A DNA stretch of 9,834 bases, taken from JAVBRU01 sp031547595. GTDB taxonomy: Bacteria > Bacillota > Clostridia > Christensenellales > Aristaeellaceae. The translations under genes and the position numbers were made by a program. The notes under the pieces were generated by a model. That model ran no database searches. It was not told the DNA's origin and worked only from the letters and a program-made list of their open reading frames with translations. This document shows positions 1 to 6,114 of the stretch, one piece after another. Each line of letters begins with the position of its first letter. Position 1 is the first letter of the stretch. The stretch lies in NCBI GenBank assembly GCA_031547595.1, contig JAVBRU010000039.1:1-9834 (forward strand). The letters are read 5' to 3'.

Positions 1-8
1 TTAATGGA

Positions 9-182
9 TTAACCGTCCCCCTGCGTCATATTGTCGCGCAGCGAGTATAGCGAATCCAGCGAGTTGATGTGCGCAGAGCGCTCCAGCGCCGCCATCTTCA
101 CATAATCGGGCAGCTCCGCGAACAATTGACGCGCCTTCGCGTCGCTCTGCAGCAGCGCGTGCAGGCTCTCATACTTCTGCAT
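9..182 (-). CDS. Small conserved-looking hypothetical protein, 57 aa
   Basis: The product is 57 residues, mostly helical in character, with no cysteines, no membrane segment and no signal peptide. I chose the ATG at 180-182 because AAAAAGGAGG lies 9 nt upstream; a longer in-frame version starting at 224 would run through this ribosome site and has none of its own. The C-terminal part (INSLDSLYSLRDNMTQGDG) resembles short clostridial hypothetical proteins that end in an 'INSxDSL...DNLTxGD' pattern, from memory. No function is known to me. It sits 113 nt downstream of the abrB-like gene on the same strand, but a strong terminator separates them, so it probably has its own promoter, which I could not place convincingly. 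The start and reading frame are well supported; the function is not. Confidence 0.72.
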   Translation of the reverse strand: MQKYESLHALLQSDAKARQLFAELPDYVKMAALERSAHINSLDSLYSLRDNMTQGDG

Positions 183-244
183 TGTCCCATTCCTCCTTTT
201 TGTATGTGCAGGTAGCATGGACATAAATGGGCTGTGCTATGCAT

Positions 245-279
245 AAAAAAATACCGCCGCTTGCTTTCACAAACGGCGG
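245..279 (-). terminator. Rho-independent terminator after the abrB-like gene
   Basis: Read on the minus strand, CCGCCGTTTG and CAAGCGGCGG form a 10-bp stem (one G-U pair) around the hexaloop TGAAAG. Two bases later comes a run of seven T (plus-strand A 245-251). It lies 17 nt past the stop codon of the abrB-like gene and separates it from the small gene at 9-182. Confidence 0.93.
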
Positions 280-295
280 CGGCTGGCAGAAGTGC

Positions 296-541
296 TTACA
301 CCTCTTTTTTGAGGATTTCGAGGCAGTGCTTGCAGATCAGCTTATCCTTGTAGTGGATGACATCGCGGGCATCGTTGCAGAAGATGCAGGCAGGATGATA
401 CTTCTTCAGGATAATTTTATCATCCTCCACGAAAATTTCCAACGTATCGCGCAACGCGATGTCCATTGTCCTGCGCAGCTCAATCGGAATAACGATACGT
501 CCCAGTTCATCCAGTTTCCGAACAACACCTGTAGACTTCAT
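296..541 (-). CDS. abrB: AbrB/SpoVT-family transition-state regulator, 81 aa
   Basis: This is a swapped-hairpin (AbrB-type) DNA-binding protein, expected to act in the cytoplasm as a dimer or tetramer. Residues 1-45 carry the full AbrB N-terminal signature: STGVVRKLDELGRIVIPIEL, then RRTMDI, then LEIFVEDDKIILKKY. The C-terminal part (residues 50-81) holds two CxxC pairs, C52/C55 and C70/C73, a possible structural zinc site; the B. subtilis protein lacks this four-cysteine arrangement. The ATG at 539-541 is preceded by GGGAGG with a 7-nt spacer; the in-frame start 15 nt upstream lies across this ribosome site. In Bacillus, AbrB represses post-exponential genes and is itself repressed by Spo0A. 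The gene is divergent from spmA across 180 nt. It could be a paralogue such as Abh or a SpoVT-like protein rather than AbrB itself; the family is certain and the orthology less so. Confidence 0.93.
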   Translation of the reverse strand: MKSTGVVRKLDELGRIVIPIELRRTMDIALRDTLEIFVEDDKIILKKYHPACIFCNDARDVIHYKDKLICKHCLEILKKEV

Positions 542-558
542 TTTTTTTCCTCCCATTT

Positions 559-574
559 TACGCCGAAGGGCGTA
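559..574 (-). promoter_or_regulatory. Short perfect hairpin in the abrB leader
   Basis: The bases TACGCC and GGCGTA form a 6-bp stem with a CTTC loop (minus strand). It lies between the predicted transcription start (about 586) and the GGGAGG ribosome site of the abrB-like gene, ending about 8 nt before it. It has no T run, so it is not a terminator. It could stabilise the leader or influence translation, but the short stem may also be chance. Confidence 0.4.
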
Positions 575-592
575 TGCTCTTGATACTCTATC

Positions 593-621
593 ATTCTACA
601 ATTTATCGTGAAATAAGTCAA
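593..621 (-). promoter_or_regulatory. Sigma-A-type promoter for the abrB-like gene
   Basis: On the minus strand TTGACT (616-621) and TAGAAT (593-598) are separated by exactly 17 nt. Both boxes are one mismatch from consensus. Predicted transcription start is near 586, giving a leader of about 45 nt. Confidence 0.83.
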
Positions 622-638
622 TAGTTGTAACTACAAAA

Positions 639-647
639 TTTGTGAAA
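639..647 (+). promoter_or_regulatory. Possible Spo0A box between abrB and spmA
   Basis: TTTGTGAAA differs at one position from the 0A-box consensus TTTGTCRAA. It lies 18 nt upstream of the abrB -35 box, in the AT-rich divergent region. A neighbouring small inverted repeat, TTGTA-AC-TACAA (625-636), is nearer the -35. A single-mismatch 9-mer in AT-rich DNA is weak evidence; it is listed because Spo0A control of abrB is well established in Bacillus. Confidence 0.25.
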
Positions 648-721
648 TTGCACATTTGTAAGGAATAAACGACACAAAAACAACCTTGAACGCAAAAAAG
701 AGTGAAGGAAGTTGCAATAAA

Positions 722-1282
722 ATGATGAATACGGTGTTTTTTGCGCTATTGGCAACGGCAGTGGCGGTAGGAATGCTCCAAGGGGAAGCCACATGGGTGA
801 TAGCACAAATGCTGGAAGGTGCGGGTCAGGCTGTAACGACAGCGATTTCGCTGGCCGGTGGGTTCGCATTTTTTTGCGGACTGTTGAATCTGCTGCAGCG
901 GGCCGGGGTGGTACGTGTGGTGGCGCGGGTGCTGGCAAAGCCGCTGTCCAAATTGATGGGCAAAGGGATGCGCCCGGAAGCGCTGGAGTATATGACGCTC
1001 AACCTGACGGCCAATATGCTGGGGCTGGGCAATGCGGCAACACCCATGGGCATCAAAGCAATGCAGGCACTGGCGGATGGTACGGTAGCCAGCAATGCTA
1101 TGTGTTTGTTCCTGGTGATCAACAGCTCGTCCGTGCAGTTGATGCCCACCACGGTGATCGCTATGCGCGCGGCGGCAGGCTCTGCCGACCCGGCGGCCAT
1201 CGTGCTGCCCACGCTGGCTGCGACGGGCATTTCTACCGTGGTGGCGGTCATGGCGTGTAAGATCGCGGAGAAGTTCTCATGA
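722..1282 (+). CDS. spmA: Spore maturation protein A (SpmA), nucleoside-recognition 'Gate' domain
   Basis: This is an integral membrane protein of 186 aa, close to the length of B. subtilis SpmA. SpmA and SpmB are needed for spore core dehydration and heat resistance; their biochemical activity is not settled. Hydrophobic segments cover about residues 4-20, 38-60, 125-148 and 158-178. The hallmark Gate motif NLTANMLGLGNAATPMG is at 94-110, followed by NSSSVQLMPTTVIAMR at 134-149, as in other SpmA proteins. I chose the ATG at 722 because AAGGAAG (705-711) lies 10 nt upstream; the ATG at 725 is equally possible, while the upstream in-frame TTG at 686 has no ribosome site. The stop overlaps the spmB start by 4 nt (ATGA), which implies translational coupling. 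No sigma-A promoter is evident upstream and I could not place a sigma-E or sigma-G box. Confidence 0.94.
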   Translation: MMNTVFFALLATAVAVGMLQGEATWVIAQMLEGAGQAVTTAISLAGGFAFFCGLLNLLQRAGVVRVVARVLAKPLSKLMGKGMRPEALEYMTLNLTANMLGLGNAATPMGIKAMQALADGTVASNAMCLFLVINSSSVQLMPTTVIAMRAAAGSADPAAIVLPTLAATGISTVVAVMACKIAEKFS

Positions 1283-1776
1283 GTGCGATATTGCCAGCCT
1301 TTGTGCTGATGTGCCTGATGGTGGGGGTTATTCGGCGGGTGCCGGTGTATGATGCGTTTTTGGAGGGCGCGAAGGACGGCCTACAGACGGCGCGGAACAT
1401 CGTTGTGCCGCTGGTGGCTATGCTGTGCGCCATTCGCGCGTTCGCGGCATCAGGCCTGCTGGATGTGGTGTGTGGGTTTTGCGCGCCTGCACTTGCCCTG
1501 GTGGGCATTCCGGCAGAAGCGCTGCCGCTGATGCTGCTGCGGCCGCTGTCCGGCTCGGCCTCGCTGGCAATGCTGCAGGACATCATGAACACCTACGGCG
1601 CGGACAGCCGCATTGCGCTGGTGGCCTGCACCATGATGGGCTCCAGCGAGACGGTGTTCTACACCTGCGCAATATACCTAGGTGCTGCAGGCGTCAAAAA
1701 AACGCGTCACATTCTTCCGTGCGCGTTATTGGCCTGGTTGGCGGGCAGTATAGCGGCGGGTCTCCTCATCCCTTGA
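1279..1776 (+). CDS. spmB: Spore maturation protein B (SpmB), nucleoside-recognition 'Gate' domain
   Basis: This is the partner of SpmA: a 165-aa integral membrane protein, near the usual length of 170-180. It has hydrophobic segments at about residues 2-18, 40-60, 66-88 and 146-164. Family motifs are present: PVYDAFLEGAKDGL (22-35), LLRPLSGSASL (86-96) and MMGSSETVFYT (119-129), the last two being the Gate-domain signature shared with SpmA. The start codon overlaps the spmA stop, so the two are almost certainly coupled and co-expressed. In Bacillus the pair is transcribed in the mother cell during sporulation, with dacB; no dacB-like gene lies here. The 3' end overlaps the 3' end of the convergent metal-regulator gene by 11 nt, and I see no terminator for spmB. 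Confidence 0.94.
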   Translation: MSAILPAFVLMCLMVGVIRRVPVYDAFLEGAKDGLQTARNIVVPLVAMLCAIRAFAASGLLDVVCGFCAPALALVGIPAEALPLMLLRPLSGSASLAMLQDIMNTYGADSRIALVACTMMGSSETVFYTCAIYLGAAGVKKTRHILPCALLAWLAGSIAAGLLIP

Positions 1777-2128
1777 CGTGACGTTTAATCGCGTCAAACG
1801 TTTCGGGGCTGATCACATGCTCAATACGGCAGGCATCCTCCACGGCGGTTTTGGCGTTTACGCCAAGGCTGGTCAGCCATTTGGAAAGCAACTCATGCCG
1901 CTCGTACATCGTTTCGGCAATGCTTGTGCCCTGATCGGTGAGGGTGATGTAGCCCTGTGCATCCACCACAATGTAGCCATTTTCGCGCAGGTTTTTCATG
2001 GCGATGCTGACGCTGGGCTTTGCAAAGGAAAGCTCGTTGGCGATGTCAATGGAGCGCACCATACCGCGTTGCTTGTGCAGGATATAGATGGTTTCGAGGT
2101 AGTTTTCCGCAGACTCCAGTATCTTCAT
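1766..2128 (-). CDS. DtxR/MntR-family metal-dependent transcriptional repressor, 120 aa
   Basis: A winged helix-turn-helix covers about residues 8-65 (SIDIANELSFAKPSVSIAMK is the recognition region), followed by a helical dimerisation domain at 68-120. There is no SH3/FeoA extension, so it has the short MntR architecture. Aligned by eye to B. subtilis MntR, ligand positions E11, H77, E102 and H103 are kept as E12, H78, E103 and H104. D8 is N9, and E99 is C100, giving a C-x-x-E-H motif like that of DtxR (C102, E105, H106). The metal could therefore be iron, manganese or something else, and I give no symbol. The start ATG (2126-2128) has AAGGAGG 8 nt upstream; a longer in-frame start at 2146 would overlap this site. 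It is divergent from polA and convergent with spmB. A palindrome on its own -10 box suggests autoregulation. Confidence 0.93.
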   Translation of the reverse strand: MKILESAENYLETIYILHKQRGMVRSIDIANELSFAKPSVSIAMKNLRENGYIVVDAQGYITLTDQGTSIAETMYERHELLSKWLTSLGVNAKTAVEDACRIEHVISPETFDAIKRHVKG

Positions 2129-2146
2129 GGGTGCACCTCCTTCCAT

Positions 2147-2166
2147 ATCCTAGTATACCATAGGAT
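2147..2166 (-). promoter_or_regulatory. Extended -10 promoter of the metal regulator inside a 20-bp palindrome
   Basis: On the minus strand TGGTATACT (2152-2160) is an extended -10 box (TG-N-TATACT); no good -35 is visible. The predicted start is near 2145, leaving a leader of about 17 nt before the ATG at 2128. The plus-strand bases ATCCTA (2147-2152) and TAGGAT (2161-2166) are a perfect 6-bp inverted repeat with an 8-nt centre, flanking and partly covering the -10. That position is what a repressor operator would occupy. Confidence 0.6.
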
Positions 2167-2221
2167 GTAGGTAAAGAAAAGACGGGGAATTGCAAATTTT
2201 TGAGGCTGCGCGGGCGGAACA

Positions 2222-2249
2222 TTGAAAAACCGTCAACTTGTGATATACT
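2222..2249 (+). promoter_or_regulatory. Sigma-A-type promoter for the polA operon
   Basis: TTGAAA (2222-2227) and TATACT (2244-2249) are spaced by 16 nt. The predicted transcription start is near 2256, almost directly before the GAGGAAGTG ribosome site of polA, so the leader is very short. It probably drives all six genes to 8762. Confidence 0.72.
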
Positions 2250-2270
2250 ATATGCTGAGGAAGTGATTTG

Positions 2271-4820
2271 ATGCGGGAGACCCTGCTGGCCGTAGATGGC
2301 AACAGCCTGATGCACCGCGCGTTCCACGCGCTGCCGCCCATGGATGTGGACGGTGTATTTACCAATGCCGTGCATGGCTTTTTGATGATGCTGCTGCGCG
2401 CGATACAGGAACAGGCACCGCGCTATGTGGCTGTGGCGTTTGATGAGCATGCGCCCACCTTCCGCCACACTGTATATGCCGATTATAAAGCAGGACGCAA
2501 GGCTACGCCGGACGAGCTACGCATGCAGTTTCCCATCATCCGGGAAGTGCTGACGGCAATGGGGCTGGGCGTACTGTCGGTAGCGGGGTACGAGGCGGAC
2601 GACATCCTGGGCACGCTGGCACAAAAATGCGTGGACAACCAGATGAACGCTATCCTGCTGACGGGCGACCGCGATGCCCTGCAACTGGTGCATGAGAACG
2701 TGCGCCTGCTGTTCACTCGCAAGGGTATCAGCGAAACCACATTGTTTGACAACGCCACTGTCAAAGAATACTTTGGCGTGACGCCGGAGCAGGTGACCGA
2801 CTGGAAAGGCCTGATGGGGGACAGCAGCGATAATATCCCCGGCATTCCCGGCGTGGGCGAAAAAACGGCGGTAAAACTGCTGGACGAATATGGAACGCTG
2901 GAGAATGTGCTGGCACACGGCGGCGACATCAAGGGCAAGCTAGGCGAGAAAATCCGCGACAATGCCGAGCAGGCGCGGTTTTCGAAAGACCTGGCCACCA
3001 TCCGCCCCACCGCGCCCATTATGTTCGATTTGCCTGCTTTTGAAGCATCCCACATGGCAGACGCATTGCCGGTGCTGCGCAAATATCAGTTGAACAGTAT
3101 CGCCCAGCGGCTGGAAAAATGGCAGGCCCCGGACGTGGCTGCAGTGGAAGAAGTCATCATAGTAGATGACGGGGCTGTGCCGGAGTGGGAGCTGCTTGGC
3201 AGCGTCCAGGCCGTGGCGGCGTTTATTGATGATACAAAAGATCAGCCCACCGCGCTGCATGTGACGCCGCTGGATGTGACGCTGGCCACGGCAAAGCGCC
3301 GTGGACGGCTGCAGTTGGCGGTGGACATGCTGTCGGAAGGCATGACGCCGGACGAGGCATGGCAGGCCATCCGCCCGGTGCTGGAACGTCCGCTGGTGGT
3401 GCATGACGGTAAAAAATTGCTGCACACCCTGCAGGAGCAGGGCATGCCACTGCCCAATTTAACATGGGATACCATGCTCGGCGCGTATCTGCTTAACTCG
3501 CAGGAGAGCCAGTACACGCTCTCCGCCTTTGCGCAGGACGACGCAGGCGGCGTGTGGGGCCTTTGGCAAAAGCAGGCGGCGCAGATTGCGCAGGCGGGCA
3601 TGCAGGATTTGATGCTGCAGGTGGAAATGCCGCTGCTGCGCGTGCTGTTTGATATGGAGTGCGCGGGCTTTCAGGTGGACGGCCAGATACTGCGCAAGCT
3701 GGGCGCGGAGTTTTCCGCCCAGGCGGAGGAGCTTCGCGAGGAAGTGTATACACTGACCGGCGTTCGCGGGTTCAATCTCAACAGCCCGCAGCAGCTGGGC
3801 AAGGTGCTGTTTGAAACGCTGGGCCTCAAAACAGGCAAAAAGACGCAGCGCGGATACTCCACCGATGCCGAAACGCTGGAGGGCCTGATGGACGAGCATC
3901 CGGCGATCCCGGCGATCCTCAAATATCGCCAGGTGGTGAAACTGAACAGCACCTATGTGGACGCGCTGTTGCGCAAGATGGATAGAGACGGCCGTGTGCA
4001 TACTTCCTTTGACCAGACGGGCACGGTAACGGGCCGTATCTCGTCCAACGAGCCCAACCTGCAAAACATCCCCGTGCGCACCGCGATGGGGCGGGAAATC
4101 CGCAAGGCTTTTGTGCCCAAAGACGGCTGTGTGCTGGTGGATGCCGACTATTCACAGATCGAGCTTCGCGTGCTGGCGCACTTCAGCCAGGATGATGCCA
4201 TGCTGGACGCCTTCCGCAAGGGGCAGGACATCCACACCCGCACAGCGGCGGAGGTAGAAGGTGTGCCCATGGCGGATGTGACGCCTGCCATGCGCAGCGC
4301 CGCCAAGGCGGTCAACTTTGGCCTGGTGTATGGCATCAGCGAGTTTGGCCTGGCGCGCAACATCGGCATTTCGCGCTACGAGGCCGGGGAGTTTATTAAG
4401 CGTTATTTCTCGCGCTATCCCGGCGTGAAACGGTATATGGATCAGGCCGTCAAAACGGGCTATGAGACGGGTTATGCCGTCACGATGCTGGGGCGGCGGC
4501 GTATGCTGAACGAACTCAAGGCCGGGAACGCCAATACGCGAAACTTTGGTGAGCGCGCTGCCATGAACACACCCGTGCAAGGCACGGCGGCGGATATCAT
4601 CAAGGTGGCAATGGTGCGGGTGCATGAGGCACTGAAACGTGAAGGGCTGAAAGCTCAGCTGATTTTGCAGGTGCATGACGAATTGCTAATCGAAGCGCCG
4701 CTTGACGAGCGGGAGCAGGTGAAAGCCCTGCTGTGCGATTGTATGGAGCAGGTACTGCCCTTGTCTGTGCCGCTGACGGCAGATATACAGGCGGGAGAAA
4801 GCTGGTATGAAACCAAATGA
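2271..4820 (+). CDS. polA: DNA polymerase I (5' nuclease, inactive-looking proofreading domain, polymerase)
   Basis: The 849-aa product fills gaps in excision repair and removes Okazaki primers. The 5' nuclease domain (about 1-290) is complete: D9, D58, E108/D110/D111, TGDRD with D133 and D135, and GDSSDN with D184 and D187, then IPGVGEKTA. The middle domain (about 295-460) keeps a motif-II-like WDTMLGAYLL (D400), but the motif I DxE pair is replaced by TALHVTPLD, so proofreading is probably lost, as in B. subtilis Pol I. The polymerase domain (about 470-849) has motif A DADYSQIELR (catalytic D626), motif B RSAAKAVNFGLVYG (R675, K679, F683) and motif C QVHDELL (D803, E804). The ATG at 2271 has GAGGAAG upstream; the in-frame TTG at 2268 is less likely. 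The stop overlaps the coaE start by 4 nt. Length is typical of Firmicutes. Confidence 0.98.
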   Translation: MRETLLAVDGNSLMHRAFHALPPMDVDGVFTNAVHGFLMMLLRAIQEQAPRYVAVAFDEHAPTFRHTVYADYKAGRKATPDELRMQFPIIREVLTAMGLGVLSVAGYEADDILGTLAQKCVDNQMNAILLTGDRDALQLVHENVRLLFTRKGISETTLFDNATVKEYFGVTPEQVTDWKGLMGDSSDNIPGIPGVGEKTAVKLLDEYGTLENVLAHGGDIKGKLGEKIRDNAEQARFSKDLATIRPTAPIMFDLPAFEASHMADALPVLRKYQLNSIAQRLEKWQAPDVAAVEEVIIVDDGAVPEWELLGSVQAVAAFIDDTKDQPTALHVTPLDVTLATAKRRGRLQLAVDMLSEGMTPDEAWQAIRPVLERPLVVHDGKKLLHTLQEQGMPLPNLTWDTMLGAYLLNSQESQYTLSAFAQDDAGGVWGLWQKQAAQIAQAGMQDLMLQVEMPLLRVLFDMECAGFQVDGQILRKLGAEFSAQAEELREEVYTLTGVRGFNLNSPQQLGKVLFETLGLKTGKKTQRGYSTDAETLEGLMDEHPAIPAILKYRQVVKLNSTYVDALLRKMDRDGRVHTSFDQTGTVTGRISSNEPNLQNIPVRTAMGREIRKAFVPKDGCVLVDADYSQIELRVLAHFSQDDAMLDAFRKGQDIHTRTAAEVEGVPMADVTPAMRSAAKAVNFGLVYGISEFGLARNIGISRYEAGEFIKRYFSRYPGVKRYMDQAVKTGYETGYAVTMLGRRRMLNELKAGNANTRNFGERAAMNTPVQGTAADIIKVAMVRVHEALKREGLKAQLILQVHDELLIEAPLDEREQVKALLCDCMEQVLPLSVPLTADIQAGESWYETK

Positions 4821-5416
4821 GTAGCTACGTGGTGGGCTTAACGGGCGGCATTGCCTGCGGCAAAAGCACGCTGGCAAAGGCCTTGATGGATGCCGGGGCG
4901 CAGGTGATTGATGCCGATGATATTTCACGCGCGCTCACTGCGCCGGGTGGGGAGGCTCTGCCTGCTGTGCGCCAGGTGTTTGGCGATGCGGTGTTTGACG
5001 GCGAAGTGTTAAACCGCGCAAGGCTTGGGCAGCTTGTGTTTCAGGACGAGGAAAAGCGCCTGCAGCTCAATGTTATTATTCATCCGCTGGTGATTGCCAA
5101 AATGCAGGCGCAGATGGATGCGCTGCCCGGTATTGTGGTGATTGTGGTGCCGCTGCTATACGAAAGCGGCATGGAAATGATGTGCAACGAGGTGTGGTGC
5201 GCGTATATCCCGCAGGACGAGCAAATCCGCCGCCTGCGCGCACGCGATCACCTCACCCACAAGCAGGCGCTTGCGCGGGTGCGCAGCCAGATGCCAGCGA
5301 TGACCAAGGCACGTTTGGCCGATCGGGTGATCCGCACCGACGGCAGCATCAAAAACAGCGCCACCATCGTTTTATCTTATTGGACAGAACTTTTGCAAAA
5401 GGAGAACCTGAAATAA
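4817..5416 (+). CDS. coaE: Dephospho-CoA kinase
   Basis: This enzyme phosphorylates the ribose 3'-OH of dephospho-CoA with ATP, the last step of coenzyme A synthesis, in the cytoplasm. The 199-aa product has typical length. The P-loop GLTGGIACGKST is at 7-18, DADDISR at 32-38 (substrate-binding/catalytic Asp), VVPLLYESG at 110-118, and the lid region with R139, R142 and the Q-x-P segment (SQMP, 157-160). The C-terminal ADRVIRTDGS matches the family's conserved 'AD-VI-N-G' stretch. It starts within the polA stop (ATGA), so it is translationally coupled, and its TAA shares one base with the ATG of the next gene. The polA-coaE pairing recurs in Firmicutes, which supports the call. Confidence 0.97.
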   Translation: MSSYVVGLTGGIACGKSTLAKALMDAGAQVIDADDISRALTAPGGEALPAVRQVFGDAVFDGEVLNRARLGQLVFQDEEKRLQLNVIIHPLVIAKMQAQMDALPGIVVIVVPLLYESGMEMMCNEVWCAYIPQDEQIRRLRARDHLTHKQALARVRSQMPAMTKARLADRVIRTDGSIKNSATIVLSYWTELLQKENLK

Positions 5417-6114
5417 TGGCTGGATTACCGCCCTTGGCACCCCCGCCCCGGCACACGGTACGGCGCAGACGCGTTGGCAGAAAGCGCAGGCCCGCGCTGA
5501 CCACCCAGCAGATTGCACTGCTGGTATGCATGGTGCTGGCCATTGGCTTTGCCGGGCTGATGATTGGCGCCGGCAACTCCATGCAGGCGCAGCTGGCTGC
5601 AAAGCGCCAGCAGGAGGCCAAGGATTATGCCGATCTGGTGGCGCGCCATACAGTGCGCTACGAGGATTGGATCCGTAAATACGCATCGTATTATGATGTG
5701 CATCCGGCGTTTGTGGCGGCTGTGATATTGCGCGAGAGCAGCTATGACGCACAGGCAGTCAGCCGCGTAGAAGCGCGCGGCCTGATGCAGCTGATGCCTG
5801 ATACCGGCGAATGGGTGGCGGGTAAGCTGAAAATGAAGGATTACACGTGGGACACGCTCTTCGACGCCGAAACCAATATTCAGATGGGCTGTTGGTATCT
5901 GGGCTATTTAAGCGATTTGTTTGCCGGTGATCCCATCGTCGTGGCCTGCGCTTATCATGCGGGACAGGGCAATGTGCGCAGCTGGCTCACCAAATACTCC
6001 ACCGACGGCAAAACCCTGACGATCGACCAGATCCCGATGGACGACACCAAATCCTACGCCAGAAAGGTGCTGAATGCCTATGCGATCTACCTGCAGAATT
6101 ATTATACTTACTAG
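5416..6114 (+). CDS. Membrane-anchored SLT-type lytic transglycosylase
   Basis: It is predicted to cleave the MurNAc-GlcNAc bond of peptidoglycan outside the membrane, leaving 1,6-anhydro-MurNAc ends. The 232-aa product has a cytoplasmic N-terminus rich in Pro and Arg/Lys (residues 1-29), one signal-anchor segment (about 33-52), a short linker helix (56-80) and an SLT domain (about 82-232). Catalytic Glu is E107 in AVILRESSYD. GLMQLMPDT (122-130) and AYHAGQGNV (179-187; usually AYNAG-G-V) complete the fold signature. The long reading frame extends far upstream into coaE in another frame. I chose the ATG at 5416 because AAAAGGAG lies 11 nt upstream and because the product then begins with a standard anchor. 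The spacing is slightly long. Its 3' end overlaps the next gene by 41 nt. Confidence 0.93.
   Translation: MAGLPPLAPPPRHTVRRRRVGRKRRPALTTQQIALLVCMVLAIGFAGLMIGAGNSMQAQLAAKRQQEAKDYADLVARHTVRYEDWIRKYASYYDVHPAFVAAVILRESSYDAQAVSRVEARGLMQLMPDTGEWVAGKLKMKDYTWDTLFDAETNIQMGCWYLGYLSDLFAGDPIVVACAYHAGQGNVRSWLTKYSTDGKTLTIDQIPMDDTKSYARKVLNAYAIYLQNYYTY

Noticed and set aside
227..583. 118-aa plus-strand reading frame across the abrB region
   Set aside because: It is a shadow of the abrB-like gene and its terminator, has no ribosome site, and its sequence shows no family features.
601..720. Sigma-E, sigma-G or sigma-K promoter for spmA
   Set aside because: CACATTTGTA (650-659) looks vaguely like a sporulation -10 box, but no correctly spaced partner fits any of the three consensus pairs.
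1773..1798. Inverted repeat TTGACGT / GCGTCAA at the spmB-regulator junction as a bidirectional terminator
   Set aside because: The stem is 7 bp with an 11-nt loop and neither side has a T run, and the arms lie within codons of the regulator.
5182..5415. N-terminal extension of the transglycosylase reading frame into coaE (310 aa in total)
   Set aside because: The extension overlaps coaE in another frame, reads as low-complexity Arg/Pro/Gly-rich shadow sequence, and the ATG at 5416 has a ribosome site followed by a normal membrane anchor.
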